From NCBI GenBank assembly GCA_030041195.1, contig JASHOI010000404.1, forward strand, positions 1-16,241: 16,241 bases of DNA. Reading direction: 5' to 3'. The notes under the pieces are model-generated. The model searched no databases, was not told the DNA's origin, and saw only the letters and a list, made by a program, of their open reading frames with translations. Of this stretch, positions 13,748-16,241 are shown piece after piece. This stretch comes from Streptosporangiaceae bacterium (GTDB lineage Bacteria; Actinomycetota; Actinomycetes; Streptosporangiales; Streptosporangiaceae). Every line of letters begins with the position of its first letter. Positions within the stretch are counted from its first letter, which is position 1. Position numbers and translations under genes: made by a program.

Positions 13748-14245
13748 ATGGACGACTGTGCTGACGCGTCTGGACGGCAGGTGCGGGTGGTGGAGGTCCA
13801 GCCTGGGACAGCGCAGTTCGAGCAGGTGCTCATCCTGGCGGCTCTCGTGCTGGCCCAGGACCGGTATCTGGCTTCCCGCATCCCGCATGCGCTGGAATCT
13901 CACGTGCTCGCCGCCTTTGACGGCACCCGGTGCGTCGGCTTCTTGCGCTACCTGGTCCAGGTGATCGGCGCCGAGGAGGGCAGGCCCGCGGTAATGCACA
14001 ACGACAAACCGCTCCTGGAAGGCTATGTCGAGGCCTTCGGAGTCGATCCAAAACGACGCCGCCACGGGATAGGAACCGAGCTTCAGCAGCACCCAGCACG
14101 GCGGTGCCGGGCCGCCGGGTGCTACCAGATGCGCTCCCGCAGCCCGGTGACAAGCACGGAGAACTACGCCCTGAAGATTGCCGCCGGGTACGTCCTGCAC
14201 CCCAGCCACCAAAGCGATTCCTACTACTTCCTGCTGCGCCTTTAA
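13748..14245 (+). CDS. GNAT-family N-acetyltransferase
   Basis: A 165-residue GNAT acetyltransferase. The central strand and acetyl-CoA loop read VEAFGVDPKRRRHGIGTELQ (94-113), the family pattern with R-x-x-G-x-G. Before it lies the two-strand region VLAAFDGTRCVGFLRYLVQV. After it come a helix and SPVTSTENYALKIAAGYVLH (132-151), where N-Y-A-L-K-x-A-x-x-G-Y is the usual motif B ending. It transfers an acetyl group from acetyl-CoA to an amine of unknown identity. The frame is open upstream to 13613, overlapping the SEC-C gene, but those residues are Arg-rich and not GNAT-like. ATG 13748 is therefore chosen, with GGGCGG immediately upstream. It ends 16 bases from the convergent DUF899 gene. A detoxifying role like the GNAT domain of MccE is possible but unproven. 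Confidence 0.75.
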   Translation: MDDCADASGRQVRVVEVQPGTAQFEQVLILAALVLAQDRYLASRIPHALESHVLAAFDGTRCVGFLRYLVQVIGAEEGRPAVMHNDKPLLEGYVEAFGVDPKRRRHGIGTELQQHPARRCRAAGCYQMRSRSPVTSTENYALKIAAGYVLHPSHQSDSYYFLLRL

Positions 14246-14261
14246 CCGACTGCGCGGGCGA

Positions 14262-14954
14262 TCACTTGGCCTGATCGTGGACGTCGTGGTAGTTCCACCA
14301 CTGGTACGGCGCTGTTTGCGGGTAGCCCTCGGGCGAGTCCTCCCACGTCTCCTGACGGCCGAGAGCGGTGATGTCGAGGTAGTTCCAGGTGTTGCCCATC
14401 TGCTCGTCGCCGCGATCATTGATGAAGTAGGTCCGGAAGATCTGGTCGCCGTCACGGATAAACGCGTTGGTGCCGTGCCACTGATCGACGTCGAAGTCCT
14501 TGTCGAAGTCGTCTGTGATCGTGTACCAGGGGATGTGAGTCCACCCATGACGCTCCTTCAGGCGCTGGATCTCGGCCTGGGGGGCGCGGGAGGCGAAGGC
14601 GAGCGTGGTGTTCCGCGCGTGCAGGTGCCCAGGGTGCGCCACCTGGTCCGCCCCGAACGAGCAGCCCACGCAGGCCCGCTCCGGATACGAGCCACCCTCG
14701 GCATACGTCGTCACCTCAGGTCCGTAGAAAGCGCGGTAGACGATCAGCTGGCGACGCCCCTCGAACAGGTCAGCCAGGCTCAGCCGGCCGGCCGGGCCCT
14801 CGAACCAGTAGTCCTTGTCAACCGCCACCCACGGCATCCGCCGGCGTTCGGCCGCCAGCGCGTCGCGGGCACGGGTCAGCTCCTTTTCCTTGATGAGAAG
14901 CTGCTCGCGCGCGGCATGCCAGTCCTGCGCCGAGACAACAGGTGGTGTCTTCAT
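14262..14954 (-). CDS. DUF899 family thioredoxin-fold protein
   Basis: A 230-residue protein of the DUF899 family, a thioredoxin-like fold common in actinobacteria and proteobacteria, reaction unknown. Signature segments are KEKELTRARDALAAERRRMP and WVAVDKDYWFEGPAGRLSLA, then DLFEGRRQLIVYRAFYGPEV. A YPERACVGCSFGADQVAHPG stretch has a Cys-x-x-Cys pair. HARNTTLAFASRAP follows, then a HGWTHIPWYT segment and a Trp/Tyr-rich C-terminus (WNYLDITALGRQE and YQWWNYHD). The Cys pair suggests a redox or metal role. ATG 14954 is preferred to 14999 because GAAGGAAGG lies 7 to 15 bases upstream and family proteins start near this point. It is in the same orientation as the SDR gene 136 bases upstream and could share its transcript. 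Confidence 0.85.
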   Translation of the reverse strand: MKTPPVVSAQDWHAAREQLLIKEKELTRARDALAAERRRMPWVAVDKDYWFEGPAGRLSLADLFEGRRQLIVYRAFYGPEVTTYAEGGSYPERACVGCSFGADQVAHPGHLHARNTTLAFASRAPQAEIQRLKERHGWTHIPWYTITDDFDKDFDVDQWHGTNAFIRDGDQIFRTYFINDRGDEQMGNTWNYLDITALGRQETWEDSPEGYPQTAPYQWWNYHDVHDQAK

Positions 14955-15090
14955 CCGATCGCCTTCCTTCGTGGTCAGTACGCCGGTGGCCATCACCAAT
15001 ACTGACGCGATGGCAGTAGCAGACTCATCGGTCCTGGACCGGTGTGGGGATGCCGTGCTGGCCTGGTTGTCTTGGCAGCCAGCAGCGCGG

Positions 15091-15870
15091 CTAGAGGACC
15101 GGGCTGATTCCCCCGTCGAGATTGATGGCCGAGCCTGTCACGTAGGAGGAGCGATCCGACAGCAGATAAGCCGCCAGGTCGGCGAACTCTTCCGGCCGGC
15201 CTACTCTGCCCAGCGGGATGCTGGTGTTCCTGGCCATCTGGCGGTAGAACTCGTCCTCGGACTGACCTGCTGCGTCAGCACGCCGCCGCCACTGGCCACT
15301 GGCCACCAGGCCGATGAGCACGGCGTTGACCCGGATACCGTGTCCGCCGAGGTCCTTGGACGCCGCCTTGGTGATGGCCAGGCCGGCCGCACGGGAGGCC
15401 GTCGTCGGCAACGACGCGGCACCAGCGGCCTTGGCGCCCACGTTGAGCACGTTGACGATGGCTCCGCCTCCAGCCGCGATCAGGTGCGGCGCGGCCAGGC
15501 GGATGCAGCGGGCCGCGGCAAGAACCTTGAGGTTGAGATCGGCGATCCAGTCGTCGTCGGAGACCTGATCTATCGGTCCAGCGGCACTCTTGCCCGCGTT
15601 GTTCACCAGGCCATCGAGGCGGCCCCACCGGCCGACAGCCGCATCGACGAACCGTTCGAGGTCAGCCAGATTGGTGACGTCGGCCTGCACCACAAGCGCA
15701 TCGCCCCCGGCGTCCCGCAGCCGCTGCTCGGTCGCGGCCAGCCGATCAGGGTCCCGCCCGCACACCGCGACCCGCGACCCTTCTACGGCGAGCCGATCCG
15801 CAAGCGCCGCTCCCAGCCCATCGGTCCCACCGGTGATCAGCACGACCTTCCCTGTCAGGTGCAAATCCAT
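15091..15870 (-). CDS. SDR-family protein lacking the canonical Tyr/Lys
   Basis: A 259-residue short-chain dehydrogenase fold. The cofactor half is normal: TGGTDGLG (13-20), CGRDPDRL with Arg39 (suggesting NADP), ADVT (63-66) and NNAG (90-93), with Asn113 in place. The active site differs. Where classical SDRs have S...YxxxK, this protein reads LNVGAKAAGAASLPTTASRA: the Tyr position is Thr156, the Lys position is Arg160 and the Ser position is Asn or Val. The PG motif is replaced by IG (186-187). The C-terminus is normal (GRVGRPEEFADLAAYLLS and GSAINLDGGISPVL). I recall other SDRs with a PT(S/T)xSRAAG segment, so this is probably a real subgroup and not damage. It may bind nucleotide without classical catalysis. 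Start ATG 15870 has no good ribosome site. Confidence 0.8.
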   Translation of the reverse strand: MDLHLTGKVVLITGGTDGLGAALADRLAVEGSRVAVCGRDPDRLAATEQRLRDAGGDALVVQADVTNLADLERFVDAAVGRWGRLDGLVNNAGKSAAGPIDQVSDDDWIADLNLKVLAAARCIRLAAPHLIAAGGGAIVNVLNVGAKAAGAASLPTTASRAAGLAITKAASKDLGGHGIRVNAVLIGLVASGQWRRRADAAGQSEDEFYRQMARNTSIPLGRVGRPEEFADLAAYLLSDRSSYVTGSAINLDGGISPVL

Positions 15871-16017
15871 TGAGCCATTCTGGCCCAGCCCCGTGAAAGG
15901 TTCTCCGGCATCGTCAGGCCGGCCTGTCCGCCACAGGCGCCGGGACGGGCCAGGCAGCCGTCGTCGGATGTTGGGGCGCCCGTCATCGGGTTGTCGCCCT
16001 GGCCTGCTAGCTAAAAC

Positions 16018-16054
16018 CCGAAAGGCGTTTGGCGACCGACCGCGCCTTTATCGG
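16018..16054. promoter_or_regulatory. inverted repeat just before the ribosome site of the 16062 gene
   Basis: CCGAAAGGCG at 16018-16027 pairs with CGCCTTT-AT-CGG at 16043-16054, with a 15-base loop and a two-base bulge. The GGAGGGG ribosome site (16053-16059) begins at its end. It could be a 5'-UTR hairpin controlling translation, or an operator. The rest of 15871-16061 shows nothing clear. Confidence 0.35.
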
Positions 16055-16061
16055 AGGGGCC

Positions 16062-16241
16062 ATGCGAATCAGGAAGCTACGAGCATTAGCGGCCGCGGCC
16101 GGTGTGGCGGCCCTGGTCGGCGGCGCCGGACCGTCGGCGGCTGCGGTCGTGAGCCACAGCGGGCCAGTCGGTGGCCGTATCGCAGCCAGATCAGGCACGT
16201 GCTGCTGCTGTCCGTGGACGGGATGCACCAGCAGGATCTTG
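16062..16241 (+). pseudogene. secreted phosphodiesterase / alkaline phosphatase superfamily, frameshifted and cut by window edge
   Basis: ATG 16062, with GGAGGGG three to nine bases before it, starts a good Sec signal peptide: RIRKLRALAAAAGVAALVGG and a Ala-rich cleavage region near AAA-VV (27-30). In this frame the sequence then degrades into ARSGTCCCCPWTGC. In another frame the last bases read IRHVLLLSVDGMHQQDL, the first strand of type I phosphodiesterase/nucleotide pyrophosphatase-like enzymes, whose Asp in S-x-D-G binds metal. A one-base loss at about 16175-16190 would explain this. Third-position GC also switches to the second frame there. The gene continues beyond the window. Unless the sequence has an error here, the exported enzyme is not made. 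Confidence 0.55.

Noticed and set aside
13556..14548. 330-codon minus-strand frame
   Set aside because: It is antisense to the GNAT gene and overlaps the DUF899 gene in another frame; Thr/Ser/Arg-rich low-complexity.
14178..15005. 275-codon plus-strand frame
   Set aside because: It is antisense to the DUF899 gene, which matches its family along the full length.
14815..15873. 352-codon plus-strand frame
   Set aside because: It is antisense to the second SDR and the start of the DUF899 gene; no motif seen.
1..16241. CRISPR array, tRNA, rRNA or intact insertion sequence
   Set aside because: No regularly spaced repeats, cloverleaf-like genes or transposase with terminal inverted repeats could be found by reading both strands.

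Overview
The window is GC-rich throughout, and its genes use mostly G or C at third codon positions with frequent GTG and TTG starts. It carries a DUF4232 protein, two F420-dependent luciferase-like oxidoreductases, an ArsR regulator of an actinobacterial type and DUF899 and SEC-C proteins. This points to a filamentous or soil member of the Actinomycetota; I cannot name the genus. The layout looks like an accessory region of the chromosome: short transcription units on both strands and many enzymes of secondary or catabolic metabolism. No tRNA, rRNA, CRISPR array or intact insertion sequence is visible.

Layout. 1-475: end of a DUF4232 protein (+). 598-1477: a small conserved protein (-) followed by a decayed reading frame. 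1780-2562: a 3-hydroxybutyrate-dehydrogenase-like SDR (-). 2840-3556: a HigBA/RelE-type toxin-antitoxin pair (-) whose toxin is split by a one-base frameshift. 3751-5576: an epoxide-hydrolase-like alpha/beta hydrolase (-) divergent from an ArsR regulator (+), with a perfect 8+8 inverted repeat between them. 5842-8846: two F420/LLM oxidoreductases (one on each strand) and a YbjQ/UPF0145 protein. 8971-9494: a pseudogene (-) with one internal stop and one frameshift. 9578-10528: a quinone-oxidoreductase-like MDR protein. 10800-12478: a RiPP-like cassette. 12625-14245: a SEC-C protein and a GNAT acetyltransferase. 14262-15870: a DUF899 protein and an SDR without the canonical catalytic residues (both -). 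16062-end: the start of a secreted phosphodiesterase/alkaline-phosphatase-superfamily gene whose signal peptide and catalytic domain lie in different frames.

The most interesting unit is 10800-12478. A 374-residue E1-like (ThiF/HesA) enzyme has a PqqD-like peptide-binding N-terminus and resembles MccB, the enzyme that adenylates the microcin C precursor peptide. It overlaps by 4 nt the remains of a gene that looks like a membrane-embedded M50-type metalloprotease (an HELAH motif in a hydrophobic segment, out of frame with its N-terminal part). Directly after it comes a 42-codon ORF with the best Shine-Dalgarno sequence in the window, ending in Gln-Asn-Ile-Ala-Asn-Ala, and then a strong hairpin. 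I read this as a candidate RiPP locus (MccB/PaaA-like) with a damaged protease gene.

The second theme is decay. Nearly every long gap holds a coding-like stretch broken by single-base indels or stops, while about 9 kb of longer genes are intact. This distribution argues for real pseudogenisation over random sequencing error. All functions below are read by eye from sequence; no database search was possible.
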